Below, piece by piece: positions 26,856-36,977 of a stretch of 64,000 nucleotides of DNA (position 1 is its first letter; the number at the start of each line of letters is the position of its first letter). Source of the stretch: Vibrio gazogenes (GTDB lineage: Bacteria; Pseudomonadota; Gammaproteobacteria; Enterobacterales; Vibrionaceae). The stretch covers positions 806,001 to 870,000 of the forward strand of contig NZ_CP092588.1 in assembly GCF_023920225.1 (NCBI RefSeq), written 5' to 3'. A program made the position numbers and the translations under genes. The notes below the pieces were generated by a model. That model made no database searches. It saw only the letters and a list, made by a program, of their open reading frames with translations, and was not told where the DNA came from.

Positions 26856-28850
26856 TCATAATTTAAACGAGGATGTGAGTTTAGATTGATATTCCGCCAT
26901 TTGTTCTAATGCTTTACTTTGTTCTGCTAAATTTTCAGATCGAATCATATTTTGATGAGACAACGCCTGAATCTTATTAATATTTTCCTTGACTTGAATT
27001 GCAGCAAACTGATGCTGCTCCGTCGATGCTGATATTTTATGACTACGCTCTTCAATTTTATTCAGATTAATATGCACCTCATTTAAAGATGCATCGACAT
27101 CCTGAGTTTGAATGATACAATTTTCCATATCATCCACACATTCCGATATCTGTTTCACCGCTAAAACAGAACTTTGTTGTAGCTGTTCAATTTTTGACTG
27201 TATTTCTTGGGTACTTGCTGTGGTTTTTTCAGCTAACCCTCTCACTTCATCTGCAACCACAGAAAAACCACGGCCTTGTTCTCCGGCTCTTGCCGCCTCA
27301 ATCGCTGCATTTAGAGCGAGCAAATTCGTTTGTGAAGAAATATTAGAAATAATATCCAGAATTGACTCGATACCGGCACAATAGCCTTCTAGCTGATATA
27401 TCGTTTGGGTCGAATCTCTCAAGCGCTGAGATAAGTGATTCAATAGCTCAACATTTTTCTGCATCAATACCTGCCCTGAATTCGAACCGTTCACAGCAAT
27501 GGTTGCGATAGATAACGTCTCACTGACCGACTCTGAAATATCTTTCACTGTGTACTCAATTTCTTCCATTGCTGTAGCCGTCAATGCGGTTTGTGAGGTT
27601 TGTTCTGCAATAGCCAGACTGAGTTCTTCACTGGTCTGTTGATTATCGAGAGAAGCATGGTTAAGTTGCTTCGCGGTTGAGCGCATTTGATGAATGATAT
27701 GGGATAAATCATCGATGACCAGATTCACCGCCTTAGATAACATGCCAAATTCATTATTGGTTTGATAATTGACACGTGAACTGAGATCTTTTTCTGCAAC
27801 CTGACCAAGTACGCGTTGCAGGCGTCTGCTTGGTCTGCGAATCATGGTCGCGATCACAATGCCGATCAAGAGTGCAATTACGACTGACGCAATCGACAAT
27901 ATCACCAGTGTAATCACGGATTCCTTCGCCTGATCTGTTGATTCAACATAGCGTTGCTCTGCGATTTGAGTTGCATAAGTTGAAAAATCATCAATATTTT
28001 TCAATTGTGCATCAATATCTAATTTGACGTCACTTTGCTGTTCGGTCAGTTGGTCATAGAGTTCAACCGTCGCAATATGCCTTGAGACAGCCCCATCAGC
28101 GGAGAAGGCTTGCTGCCCCAGTAGCTTCAGTGGTGTTTCACTTTGACGAAAAAATGAGGGAGAGGCCGACTGGAACGTTGCAATCGCTTTATCTAGGCGC
28201 GTTTTCCGTATTTTAAAGCGCCGCTCTAATGCGCGCGTCTCAATCACATCTTGTAAAGAAAACGCTTCATTCACTTCACCAACCAGCAAGCCAATCTGGG
28301 TGAGCAGCGCTTCAATCGACTGACGTGCATCAGGCTGATTTTCTGCGGCAAGATTTTCTAACAAATTATTGTTAATTTGCATAATGAGCGATTGAAGTAG
28401 TGCCCGTTGCTTTACATTTTTATCTTTCGTCTCCAGATATGCCTTATAATCATTCAGTATCATATTGATATCTTGAAATGTCTTCTCCGCTGTCGATTCT
28501 ATTTTCTCGATAAATACACCAATGCGATGATCGGGGTCAGGAAGCTCCTTGAACCATGCAAGCTTGGTCTGAAAATCTTGCATTGATTGATGAATGGACT
28601 GGCTTAAAGGCTCTAAATCCTCTGGGTATAGCGTTGATAAATATGACATCATACTACGATCAATATTCAAATAGTTAATCGTCAATTCACCCGAACGTAA
28701 TATGAATGGTGCTGATTGTTTCAACATAAATTCCATATTGGCAGAAACTTTATGATTACTATTTAATAATGCACCCGCTGAAATTAACATGGTTAGAATA
28801 ATAGTAAAAAACCCCAGATAGACTCTAGATACAATTAAATTAAGGTTCAT
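26856..28850 (-). CDS. Methyl-accepting chemotaxis protein
   Basis: A 664-residue chemoreceptor. Order: N-terminal membrane helix (LGFFTIILTMLISAGALL), a long periplasmic helical ligand domain (about 35-310), a second helix (VITLVILSIASVVIALLIG), a HAMP domain (IRRPSRRLQRVLGQVAEKDL) and the cytoplasmic hairpin with the conserved tip (EIVDIISNISSQTNLLALNA-like block). No C-terminal NWETF-type CheR tether is seen. ATG 28850 gives a proper short cytoplasmic N-terminus; a GTG 21 bases earlier is in frame. It lies next to the glucan locus, so it may sense sugars from it, but this is inference. Confidence 0.9.
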   Translation of the reverse strand: MNLNLIVSRVYLGFFTIILTMLISAGALLNSNHKVSANMEFMLKQSAPFILRSGELTINYLNIDRSMMSYLSTLYPEDLEPLSQSIHQSMQDFQTKLAWFKELPDPDHRIGVFIEKIESTAEKTFQDINMILNDYKAYLETKDKNVKQRALLQSLIMQINNNLLENLAAENQPDARQSIEALLTQIGLLVGEVNEAFSLQDVIETRALERRFKIRKTRLDKAIATFQSASPSFFRQSETPLKLLGQQAFSADGAVSRHIATVELYDQLTEQQSDVKLDIDAQLKNIDDFSTYATQIAEQRYVESTDQAKESVITLVILSIASVVIALLIGIVIATMIRRPSRRLQRVLGQVAEKDLSSRVNYQTNNEFGMLSKAVNLVIDDLSHIIHQMRSTAKQLNHASLDNQQTSEELSLAIAEQTSQTALTATAMEEIEYTVKDISESVSETLSIATIAVNGSNSGQVLMQKNVELLNHLSQRLRDSTQTIYQLEGYCAGIESILDIISNISSQTNLLALNAAIEAARAGEQGRGFSVVADEVRGLAEKTTASTQEIQSKIEQLQQSSVLAVKQISECVDDMENCIIQTQDVDASLNEVHINLNKIEERSHKISASTEQHQFAAIQVKENINKIQALSHQNMIRSENLAEQSKALEQMAEYQSKLTSSFKL

Positions 28851-29242
28851 ATTACAGCTCTTCAATATCACATGAGTAAAAAAAAGGCACTCGCGTGCCT
28901 TAAATTCATTAGAATAAAACAGTCTTGAAAAAAACTCGCCGAGTAGATTTATTTTAAATCACTTGACTATTAAAAATATTAAACAATGAAACAGCTGAAA
29001 ACATCGCTAGAATTCACATTAACCTATAAAATTCAACACAACTCAGATAAGTTATTGCAATTCATCTAGTTATAAAGACTTGTTTGATGATATTGCACAA
29101 AGAAATTTGATAATAATCACAAAATATTACGCTATTTTGGAGATTCATTTGCTAATATTTGAAAATATTTTCATGTTTTTGAAAATCTTTCATAAAAATA
29201 CGTCAGTGTCTTTCGCCCTGCTTCGGAACACAGGTATAAAAA
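28851..29242. other. Non-coding region between chemoreceptor and ackA
   Basis: About 390 AT-rich bases. It contains the chemoreceptor promoter region. I see no supportable gene; the 70-codon plus-strand frame at 29080-29289 runs into the ackA terminator and lacks a ribosome site. Confidence 0.5.
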
Positions 29243-29268
29243 AGGCCAACCTCATCAAAGGTTGGCCT
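29243..29268. terminator. Terminator of ackA
   Basis: Perfect stem AGGCCAACC / GGTTGGCCT with an 8-base loop, followed on the minus strand by TTTTTTATA. About 34 bases beyond the ackA stop. Confidence 0.88.
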
Positions 29269-29301
29269 GCAATACTTGAGTATCAATGATATCTAGTAAT
29301 A

Positions 29302-30498
29302 TTAACCTAGTAATGCAATGGATTGCTGTACAATAACCAATTCTTCATTGGTTGGAATCACCATCGCAACTGTATTGAACATTTCAGAGTGAGCAATCAC
29401 ACCAGACTGACCAAATCGAGCTGCTTCATTACCGGCTTCATCTTCCACGAATCCGAACACCCGCAAAGCATGCAAAATTTCGCGCCGAATCGGCAGTGCG
29501 TTTTCACCAATTCCGCCAGTAAATATAATCGCATCAACGCGCTGAAGCGGAATCATATACGAAGCAATATATTTTGCGACTCGATAGGTAAACACGTCAA
29601 AAGCAAGTTTGGCATCTTCATTGCCCTGTTCCATCGCTTCTAACACACCACGAACATCGGAAGTAAAGCCGGATACACCCAAAAAGCCTGACTTTTTATA
29701 CAAGGTGTCGAACACTTGGTCTTGTGACCAGCCTTTCTTTAATAAAAACTCAATCACAGCCGGGTCAATGTCACCGCAGCGCGTCCCCATCATCAATCCA
29801 GCCTGCGGAGTGAATCCCATCGACGTATCGACACACTTCCCATCCTGAATCGCACAGACCGATGCACCATTACCCAAATGAACAGAAATGACATTGGTGG
29901 CATTGACATCTTTACCCAGCATTTTTGCTGCTTCACGGCTGACATAATAATGGCTGGTGCCATGAAAACCATAACGGCGAATTGCATATTTGTCGTATAG
30001 TTCAGTCGGAATTGCATATCTGTAGGCTTTTGGCGGCATGGTTTGGTGAAACGCAGTATCGAACACGGCAAACTGAGGGAGCGAAGGGAATGCTTTCATC
30101 GCAGCACGAATGCCTTTGCCATGGGCGAGATTGTGTAAAGGTGCCAGCTCCGCCAATTGCTCAATTTCGTCAACGACCTGTTCATTGATTCGAACCGTCG
30201 AAGTGAATTTTTCACCTCCATGAACAATCCGGTGTCCGGCGGCAATGATTTGGTCACTCAATCCAAGTGAATCTATCAGTTTGACAATCCGATCAACCGC
30301 ATGTTGGTGATGATTATCAGGATAATCGATCATCTCCTCAGTTTTTTCACCCTGATATTTCCAGCTGATAACCGCCTCGGGCAACCCGAAACACTCACCT
30401 AATCCACTCACAATGGCTTCACCGCTTTGAGCATCAATCACTGCAAATTTAAGGGATGAACTACCTGAATTAACGACCAACACATACGAGTTCGACAT
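29302..30498 (-). CDS. ackA: Acetate kinase
   Basis: A 398-residue acetate/propionate kinase. Signature 1 is VLVVNSGSSSLKFAV, followed by VHGGEKFTS, the active-site region VFDTAFHQTMP, HLGNGASVCAI and GGIGENALPIRREIL. It interconverts acetyl phosphate and acetate with ATP. No pta gene is adjacent, so this is probably the second ackA copy that many vibrios carry apart from the ackA-pta pair. AGGAT precedes the ATG. Monocistronic, with its own terminator. Confidence 0.95.
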   Translation of the reverse strand: MSNSYVLVVNSGSSSLKFAVIDAQSGEAIVSGLGECFGLPEAVISWKYQGEKTEEMIDYPDNHHQHAVDRIVKLIDSLGLSDQIIAAGHRIVHGGEKFTSTVRINEQVVDEIEQLAELAPLHNLAHGKGIRAAMKAFPSLPQFAVFDTAFHQTMPPKAYRYAIPTELYDKYAIRRYGFHGTSHYYVSREAAKMLGKDVNATNVISVHLGNGASVCAIQDGKCVDTSMGFTPQAGLMMGTRCGDIDPAVIEFLLKKGWSQDQVFDTLYKKSGFLGVSGFTSDVRGVLEAMEQGNEDAKLAFDVFTYRVAKYIASYMIPLQRVDAIIFTGGIGENALPIRREILHALRVFGFVEDEAGNEAARFGQSGVIAHSEMFNTVAMVIPTNEELVIVQQSIALLG

Positions 30499-30685
30499 AA
30501 GGTTTTATCCTGTATTCAAATGAATATTGAAGCAAATGCTTCGCCTAACAATCAACCGTTCCATTATTCAACATTTTTTGAATGTTTCAACTTTATTTTA
30601 TTTTTTAATCAATCTTAAGCCATTCTTTTATGATCAAGGACAAGAAATAATTTATTTTCGAACTCAAAATATATGAGTTACTCCG

Positions 30686-31192
30686 TCAGCACGTCGATGC
30701 CTTTAACTCGACGCGGCAAGCTCGGGCGGCCTCATTCACTCGACTATGCTGTAAAATCTGATATGCAAAATCAAGCGGAACGTCGTAAGCGGAACAAGTC
30801 TCCACAATGACTAAATCCGACACCAGCACATCAGTTTCTGTCTGGGTTAAAATCCCGGCTGCAACGGGTTGGCCCTGTTCAAAACCAAGATACAATTCAC
30901 AAGGCGGTGAATAGATAATTTGTGTAAAAAACTCGATAATGGCTTCTTTTTCTGTTGAAGTGTGGTATTGCTCGGCTTGGAGTTGAGCAAACATGACCGT
31001 TAAACGATGAAAATCAACGCGATAAACATCCTGAGGCATCAACTCAGTCATCGTCTTTAAATCAATATCTTGATATGCGCATTGCTGAACTGATGCCAGA
31101 TAAAGATCACGCCCCGCTAAACTTTGGGGCGTTGGATATGCAACATCCACTTGAGCCGATAACCACTGGTTTTTTATTTGTGCGATATTCAT
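30686..31192 (-). CDS. Conserved protein, possible GNAT-like fold
   Basis: A 168-residue soluble protein with no signal peptide. The middle part (CELYLGFEQGQPVAAGIL then a strand DVLVSDLVIV) looks like the central strands of a GNAT acetyltransferase. However, the acetyl-CoA binding R/Q-x-x-G-x-G/A loop is not apparent, so it may be a degenerate or divergent member. AGGG precedes the ATG. It stands alone between ackA and creA. Function unknown. Confidence 0.55.
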   Translation of the reverse strand: MNIAQIKNQWLSAQVDVAYPTPQSLAGRDLYLASVQQCAYQDIDLKTMTELMPQDVYRVDFHRLTVMFAQLQAEQYHTSTEKEAIIEFFTQIIYSPPCELYLGFEQGQPVAAGILTQTETDVLVSDLVIVETCSAYDVPLDFAYQILQHSRVNEAARACRVELKASTC

Positions 31193-31433
31193 AAAACCCT
31201 ATCATTTCAATATCAGGGAGATGCACCATCTTACTCGAATCTGTGCCGAAAAGGGGATAAAAGTGGCACTTGAGTTGATCACGTCGCGAAGTCCTCAACA
31301 ATGAACATCATCATTTCACCGTGATATTCAGATGCCATACGACGGTAATCCCTTTACCCGACTCACTTTATTTGGGAATCACCGAATATCTTGATATGAT
31401 GAACGTTACTCATTTGACGGCTGGAAACCAAAC

Positions 31434-31910
31434 ATGAGATTCAAGAATATATTCATCGCGTCATTACTTTCTCTGGGGCTTACCGCCTGTGACAACAGCG
31501 AAGTGGGCGATGTCAGTTTAGGTCTATTTACAACCCAAGATATCAAAATCAATCAGCTCATTGATCCTATCGTGACTGGTGTGACTTGTCATATTGCCAG
31601 CATTGAAGCTGATCTCAGTTTATCAGACCCATCAGATTCATCGATTGCCTGCCGACAAACAGGAGAAATCACCCCAGCAATGATCGCAAAAATTGACAAG
31701 TCCGATTCAGGGGAAGTGATTTTCAAAAAATCTAAAAGTATTTTCTTTAAATCAATGAAAATGCGAAGAATATATGATCCAAAAACGCAAACGCTGATCT
31801 ATGTTTCTTACTCAACCAAAGAAACTTCCGGCAGCTTCAAACATAGTATCTCAACGGTCCCACTGTGGGGTACAAAAGCCTATCAAATATCACCGGAAGC
31901 GAATCATTAA
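31434..31910 (+). CDS. creA: CreA family lipoprotein/periplasmic protein
   Basis: A 158-residue precursor with a lipobox-like signal (SLGLTACDN). The CreA family core is clear: DPIVTGVTCHIASIEADL, SDSSIACRQTGEI, and the C-terminal YVSYSTKETSGSFKHS with a TVPLW motif. Function of CreA is not established, although the family is widespread in proteobacteria. The two further cysteines probably form a disulfide. A GGA element lies before the ATG. Confidence 0.88.
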   Translation: MRFKNIFIASLLSLGLTACDNSEVGDVSLGLFTTQDIKINQLIDPIVTGVTCHIASIEADLSLSDPSDSSIACRQTGEITPAMIAKIDKSDSGEVIFKKSKSIFFKSMKMRRIYDPKTQTLIYVSYSTKETSGSFKHSISTVPLWGTKAYQISPEANH

Positions 31911-32129
31911 GGCAAGCAGAAATGTAAGGCATATATTACTGTACAAATGGCTAGTAAATGGCGAAATTTGGAATGAATATCACATTTCACCCTCATCCTG
32001 ACAAAGTAGCTCAATCATTTATTTTTATTTATATCAATTACACTGATACTAATAACTTGGGCAAATAATATTGATGAGAATAATAATATTGGCGAACATA
32101 TAGGCTGGCGTCAAGGAGCCTTCAATTTC

Positions 32130-33872
32130 ATGCAAAAAGACTTGGGGGAAGCGGTACACGTTCAGCCGCCCAACAACGAATATAAAACACGCCTCATTCA
32201 TATTTTTGATGTGTTCAATGAGGGGATATTCCATATGGATGCAGAAGGCCTTCTGACATTCTACAATCCTGATTTTTATGTCCAGTTTGGTATTCAGTCA
32301 CCCACTATTCATGCCTCCGCATGGTATGCGCTTGTTCATCCTGACGATCAGGAATTACTGGTCAACCAAGTCAACGACCATATCGATACTTTTGAACAAC
32401 GGATGCTCACACAATATCGGGTAAAAAAAACTGACGGTGATTACTTATGGATCGAAAGGAGTGCGGTCTGTTTGATTGAGAAGGGTGAAACTTACATTGT
32501 CGGGAGTCACCGGGATATCTCTGATAAAAAAGTGATGGAAACGTATCTCAAGGAAGCCGCTTTCTATGATAATAGCTCTGCCCTGTTCAATCTGAGAAAA
32601 CTACTGTTAGATCTGAATTTACTCGTTCAATCACCAGATAACGACTTTTCAGTCATTTATATCCAAATTCACGAGTTGCAATCCTACATGGTCGAATACG
32701 GTTCCGCTCTCCTCAAAAATGTCATCAAGAATATCAAATCCGCGGCCAAAGTCTTTCCTCACGAATACGCAACGCTTTATCGGGTGAGTCTGGATACCTA
32801 CGCAATACTGTTCAGAGGTTCGGTATCACATACTTCTCTCAGAATGATGTGTGCTCAATTCGTGCTTCGTTATCAGACCTGCATGGCACAACAAAATACC
32901 CTCTTTGCCAACGGCATGAGTCTCGGGATTTATCCTAATTGTGACCACCAACTTGAAAGTGAAGAAATCCTGAGTATTGTCTTTAGAACATGTGCATTCG
33001 CCAGTGAACAAAGTCAGTCTCAGATCGAAGTATATGAAGGTCATACGCAACAGAAAGTCGATCGCTATTTTTATATCGAAAGCGGTTTAAAATGTGTGCT
33101 AAAAAACAAAAGTCTGTCAGTCAAATATCAACCCATTATTGATACTACGACCGGAAAAGTCTCCAGTTTTGAAGCACTCGTCAGATGGCACTCCAAAGAT
33201 TACGGTAATATTTATCCCGATGAATTCATCCCCGTGGCTGAGAATAAAGGTCTCATCGTTGAGCTGGGTTATCAAGTGTTTGAAAAAGCATGCCAGTTCA
33301 TCAATTACTATAACATCACGAACCGGGCTTCCGCCCGAGTCAACGTCAATGTCTCGGTATTACAGTTATTGAACAGTAATTTTCCCGATGAAATGTTACG
33401 CATCACATCAGAGTCCGGGCTGAATCCTGCTTCAATTATTCTTGAATTAACGGAAACTGTGATTCTCGATGAACATAAATATGCGCTTCAACAAATCAAT
33501 CGACTGAATGATCTTGGCTTTTTACTGTCTCTGGATGACTTTGGGGCAGGTTTTAGCTCTATCCACAGTTTTTTTGACCTGCCATTTGCTCAAATCAAGA
33601 TAGACCGATACTTCTCGATGAAGACGATGGAAAATGATAACTCTTGCCAGTTTCTGGAGTTTTTAATCAAGTTATGTCGGAAAGAGCAGATTAGTGTGGT
33701 CATCGAAGGCATTGAAAACAGTAAAATGTTACGCCAATTCCACTCGCTGGGGGCTTCTCACCTGCAAGGTTACTGGTTTGCAAAACCTTTATCGATTGCA
33801 GCAGCCATGAACTATAACCCATCAGACGTGATGGAGATGCCAGTCTTAACGCAGGACGACCAACAATTTTGA
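32130..33872 (+). CDS. PAS - degenerate GGDEF - EAL phosphodiesterase
   Basis: A 580-residue soluble c-di-GMP protein. Residues about 25-145 form a PAS domain with PAC end (VNDHIDTFEQRM, GDYLWIERSAVCL, GSHRDISDKK). About 150-300 is a GGDEF fold without the catalytic motif (YRVSLDTYAILFRG). About 310-565 is an EAL domain with the key residues: FEALVRW near 347, LELTETVIL, LDDFGAGFSS, IKIDRYF and VIEGIEN. Predicted phosphodiesterase gated by PAS input. AAGGAG lies about 11 bases before the ATG. Its last 27 bases overlap, tail to tail, the serine protease gene. Confidence 0.87.
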   Translation: MQKDLGEAVHVQPPNNEYKTRLIHIFDVFNEGIFHMDAEGLLTFYNPDFYVQFGIQSPTIHASAWYALVHPDDQELLVNQVNDHIDTFEQRMLTQYRVKKTDGDYLWIERSAVCLIEKGETYIVGSHRDISDKKVMETYLKEAAFYDNSSALFNLRKLLLDLNLLVQSPDNDFSVIYIQIHELQSYMVEYGSALLKNVIKNIKSAAKVFPHEYATLYRVSLDTYAILFRGSVSHTSLRMMCAQFVLRYQTCMAQQNTLFANGMSLGIYPNCDHQLESEEILSIVFRTCAFASEQSQSQIEVYEGHTQQKVDRYFYIESGLKCVLKNKSLSVKYQPIIDTTTGKVSSFEALVRWHSKDYGNIYPDEFIPVAENKGLIVELGYQVFEKACQFINYYNITNRASARVNVNVSVLQLLNSNFPDEMLRITSESGLNPASIILELTETVILDEHKYALQQINRLNDLGFLLSLDDFGAGFSSIHSFFDLPFAQIKIDRYFSMKTMENDNSCQFLEFLIKLCRKEQISVVIEGIENSKMLRQFHSLGASHLQGYWFAKPLSIAAAMNYNPSDVMEMPVLTQDDQQF

Positions 33873-34883
33873 TCTCTGTCGATATCCCAATACACCTGAT
33901 AACAATAACAACAAGAACCATCCCATCGAACCGCCCGAGCTACCGCCTGAACTAGCATCACTACTGGTTGCGGTACTCAAATCTACTTGAGATAAAATCT
34001 GTGTCTGATAATACGCCAGACGTTTTGCATCCGTTGCAATATAGTTTGGCGTAATCGTGCCATTCAATACATTGGTTATCCAAGCGTCATAATCAGCCAC
34101 TTCGGTAAAAACGCCAGTAATCGAACCGGAACCACAAATCGTCGGCCCAAAGCTGGTTATACCAACTTGACGCAGCGTACCGCTGTCATTCCAATAAATC
34201 GGTCCACCGGAATCCCCGGAACAAACACCATTATTCATCGTGGGTGAATCTCCCCCGGAAAAACAGATCTGAGTATTATGCAACCCACTATATTCTGAAG
34301 CACAGGTTGAATTATCAACATAACTCATTGATGTTTTCAATAGCTGATAAGTTGTTGTATTAGTTGTGGTATTACCATGACCGATGACAGTGAAATTCTG
34401 AGTATTACTCCGATAAGACTCATCAGTTGGGCGATTGACAGTTCCGCCAGTATTCAACGGTGATGTCAGTTTAATGATCGCAATGTCGTCTTTCCATAAA
34501 TCACTCTTCGAATCACTAAATGAACTGAAGTAATAAAATTCAGAAGGTCTGACCGGAGTAATCTTATAGATCCAATCCGTTTCATCATCAATCTGACCTA
34601 CGGTCATAAACAACATGTACTCTTCATCAATACTGCCGCCGCTGAAAATACAGTGTGCAGCCGTCAGCACATACTGGCTATTCAGCATGGTTCCGCCACA
34701 GAAACTATGTCCGCCATATATCCGATCATACTCTGTCCGATCATAGAACAAACTGACAAAGTCAGGATAAGTGACCACAGATGTTGAAGTCCCATTGACA
34801 ATATAGGGAGAAACATCACTTGAAAATGCAGGTGAAGAGAGTAAACAACAGCCTAGCATTATACGAATCAGCTTTAAAAACAT
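33846..34883 (-). CDS. Trypsin-like serine protease with GlyGly-CTERM anchor
   Basis: A 345-residue secreted S1 protease. After a signal peptide (LLSSPAFSSD) comes the activation-like IVNGTSTSV site. The triad is His in VLTAAHC, Asp in DDIAIIKL and Ser in CSGDSGGPIY. The C-terminus has GGSSGGSMGWFLLLLLSGVLGYRQRSK-type organisation: a Gly/Ser stretch, one hydrophobic helix and a basic tail. That is the GlyGly-CTERM sorting signal processed by rhombosortase and exported by type II secretion in vibrios (family knowledge). The gene is convergent with, and overlaps, the PAS-EAL gene. Confidence 0.9.
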   Translation of the reverse strand: MFLKLIRIMLGCCLLSSPAFSSDVSPYIVNGTSTSVVTYPDFVSLFYDRTEYDRIYGGHSFCGGTMLNSQYVLTAAHCIFSGGSIDEEYMLFMTVGQIDDETDWIYKITPVRPSEFYYFSSFSDSKSDLWKDDIAIIKLTSPLNTGGTVNRPTDESYRSNTQNFTVIGHGNTTTNTTTYQLLKTSMSYVDNSTCASEYSGLHNTQICFSGGDSPTMNNGVCSGDSGGPIYWNDSGTLRQVGITSFGPTICGSGSITGVFTEVADYDAWITNVLNGTITPNYIATDAKRLAYYQTQILSQVDLSTATSSDASSGGSSGGSMGWFLLLLLSGVLGYRQRSKLLVVLR

Positions 34884-34935
34884 TAAAATATTTCAGCATT
34901 AATGAAAGTATGATTTATCATAATCGCCCGAAAAA

Positions 34936-34966
34936 AAAAGGAAAATACTTTCTGTATTTTCCTTTT
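34936..34966. terminator. Bidirectional terminator between protease promoter region and gcvT
   Basis: 13-bp perfect stem AAAAGGAAAATAC / GTATTTTCCTTTT with a 5-base loop and A/T tracts on both sides, just past the gcvT stop. Confidence 0.88.
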
Positions 34967-34984
34967 CTATTTTGTGCAATAAAA

Positions 34985-36121
34985 TCACTTGCCCCGATAA
35001 TAGCGCTGGGGCACAAACGGCATTTTGGTCACCGTCATCGGCAACATCTTACCACGCACCTCAGCGTAAATTTCGGCTTCAAGGGTGGCACACTCACGGG
35101 CAATGTATCCCATCGAAACGGGCTGTCCAGCCGTTGGCCCCGATGTACCGCTGGTCACAATGCCTATTTCCTGCCCTTGCTGATTAAATAATACCGTCCC
35201 TTCCCGAACCGGTGCTTTGGTCTGTCCGACCAGCCCGACACGCTTACGTTTTGCTGATTGCTGGTCAATCTGTTCCAGAATCACTGCTGCCCCGGGAAAT
35301 CCACCGGCTCTGGCACCACCACTTCGTCGAACCGGACTGATTGCCCAGACTAAACTGGCTTCCACAGGCGTCGTCGTCTCATCCAAATCATGACCATAAA
35401 GACACAAACCGCATTCCAACCGCAGCGAATCACGAGCACCAAGACCAATCAGAGCAACTTCATCGAATGTCAGAAGATGATGAGCCAATCGCTCCGCCTG
35501 ATCGGCCGGGACAGAAATTTCATAACCATCTTCACCGGTATAGCCACTGCGACTCACAATACATTCGATATCCAACAGCGACACACGACGAACATCCATA
35601 AAATGCATGTCTGCCACTGCCGGTGCCAGTTGTGATAATACGCTGACAGCCAGAGGCCCTTGCAACGCCAGTAGTGCCTGATCATTCATCTCTTCCAAAA
35701 TCAGATCCGCAGGCAAATGCTGTTTTAGATGCGCAATATCCTGCTGTTTACAGGCAGCATTGATGACCACAAACAGACAATCACCTAAATTGGCGATCAT
35801 TAAATCATCAAGGATCCCACCATTTTCGTTGGTTAAAAAACCATAACGCTGTTTACCGACCGGCAGATCAATAATATCGACAGGAACCAATGACTCCAGC
35901 GCCAATGCAGCCCCGTCTCCCTTTAAGCAAATCTGTCCCATGTGGGAAACATCAAACAGACCGGCAGCATCACGAGTGTGTAAATGCTCTTTCTTCACCC
36001 CTAAAGGATACTGAACCGGCATTTCATAACCGGCAAATGGTACCATCTTTGCGCCAAATTCTTGATGTAAAGCATACAACGGTGTTCTTAACAGCGACTG
36101 ATTCTCTTGTTCAGATGACAT
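34985..36121 (-). CDS. gcvT: Glycine cleavage system T protein (aminomethyltransferase)
   Basis: A 378-residue folate-dependent T-protein. Family landmarks: AKMVPFAGYEMPVQY, AAGLFDVSHMGQ, SGYTGEDGYEISV, GARDSLRLECGLCLYGHDLDE and GTSGPT in the C-terminal barrel. It transfers the methylene group from aminomethyl-lipoyl GcvH to tetrahydrofolate and frees ammonia. Start set at ATG 36121 with GGGAGA 5 bases upstream. It lies downstream of the XRE-cupin regulator gene, on the opposite strand from gcvH/gcvP. Confidence 0.95.
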   Translation of the reverse strand: MSSEQENQSLLRTPLYALHQEFGAKMVPFAGYEMPVQYPLGVKKEHLHTRDAAGLFDVSHMGQICLKGDGAALALESLVPVDIIDLPVGKQRYGFLTNENGGILDDLMIANLGDCLFVVINAACKQQDIAHLKQHLPADLILEEMNDQALLALQGPLAVSVLSQLAPAVADMHFMDVRRVSLLDIECIVSRSGYTGEDGYEISVPADQAERLAHHLLTFDEVALIGLGARDSLRLECGLCLYGHDLDETTTPVEASLVWAISPVRRSGGARAGGFPGAAVILEQIDQQSAKRKRVGLVGQTKAPVREGTVLFNQQGQEIGIVTSGTSGPTAGQPVSMGYIARECATLEAEIYAEVRGKMLPMTVTKMPFVPQRYYRGK

Positions 36122-36188
36122 GTGGCTCTCCCTTTTCATACATCTGGTTTGCCCGATAAAGCAGACTTCCATTTGATATTTTACGCAT

Positions 36189-36203
36189 GTTTCCTATAAG
36201 AAA
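36189..36203. promoter_or_regulatory. Candidate operator of the XRE-cupin regulator (gcvT side)
   Basis: GTTTCCTATAAGAAA, close to the palindrome TTTCYTATARGAAA. An identical 15-mer occurs at 37026-37040, on the other side of the regulator gene. It is about 70 bases before the gcvT start. Confidence 0.65.
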
Positions 36204-36227
36204 CTTATTGAAACACGCTCAGATTGA

Positions 36228-36851
36228 TCATTTCGCAGTGACCCATAAAATCAGCGCATCAAAATCGCTGACAGACGTTAATACATGCCCCATGTTGGCA
36301 TCATAGTAGACACTATCACCCACATTCAGGGTTATCGGTTCATAAAATTCGGTATACAACATCACCGAGCCTTCAAGCACCAGCAGAAACTCTTCACCAT
36401 CATGCCGGACCCAATCCCCATATTCCTCAAACACTCTTGCCCGAACCCGAGTCTTAAATGGGGTCATTTTCTTTCCCGATAACTGAGTCGCCAGCAATTC
36501 ATGCTCATACGTGGATGTCGGATGCGGCTTCCCCTGCTCCGCCAGAGTGATATCTCTGCGACCTGTAGCGACAACTTTCTTCGGTGGCTCAAATAGTTGT
36601 GGCATCCCGATGTCCAAGCCATGCGCTAATTTTTGCATCGCCTGAAACGTCGGTGAAATTTGCTCATTCTCAATTTTACTCAGAGTCGACCTCGCCAATC
36701 CGGTCTTCTGACTTGCTTCTTCCAACGTCAGGCCGAGTTCAAGACGAATATCTTTAATACGCTGCCCCAATCGAAGCGGGTCGATATTATTTTCCTGAGA
36801 TTCCTGCGTTAAAATTAAGGCAGGATTATCATCCAGCGTACTTTTTCCCAT
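36228..36851 (-). CDS. XRE-family regulator with C-terminal cupin domain
   Basis: A 207-residue regulator. The helix-turn-helix is at about 25-80 (LGQRIKDIRLELGLTLEEAS, then TGLARSTLSKIENEQISPT). A cupin_2 sensor domain follows at about 130-205 (RVFEEYGDWVRHDGEEFL, VLEGSVMLYTEFYEP, LNVGDSVYYDANMGH). The same arrangement, gcvT - regulator - gcvH..gcvP, is found in other vibrios, so it probably controls glycine catabolism. Start set at ATG 36851, which has GGAGA 5 bases before it. Two identical near-palindromes flank the gene and are the best operator candidates. Confidence 0.87.
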   Translation of the reverse strand: MGKSTLDDNPALILTQESQENNIDPLRLGQRIKDIRLELGLTLEEASQKTGLARSTLSKIENEQISPTFQAMQKLAHGLDIGMPQLFEPPKKVVATGRRDITLAEQGKPHPTSTYEHELLATQLSGKKMTPFKTRVRARVFEEYGDWVRHDGEEFLLVLEGSVMLYTEFYEPITLNVGDSVYYDANMGHVLTSVSDFDALILWVTAK

Positions 36852-36977
36852 GGTGTCTCCTCGAGTAAACATGAATGACCGTTCCCACAGGAATCCGGTC
36901 ATCTTAATCAATATCGTTGCCTTCAGGTGCAATGGTTTCCCATTCACACGATGGTCTCGGTTTCCGGTGAATATCAC

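Noticed and set aside
29080..29289. Plus-strand frame of 70 codons between chemoreceptor and ackA
   Set aside because: No ribosome site, composition bias, and its end lies within the ackA terminator hairpin.
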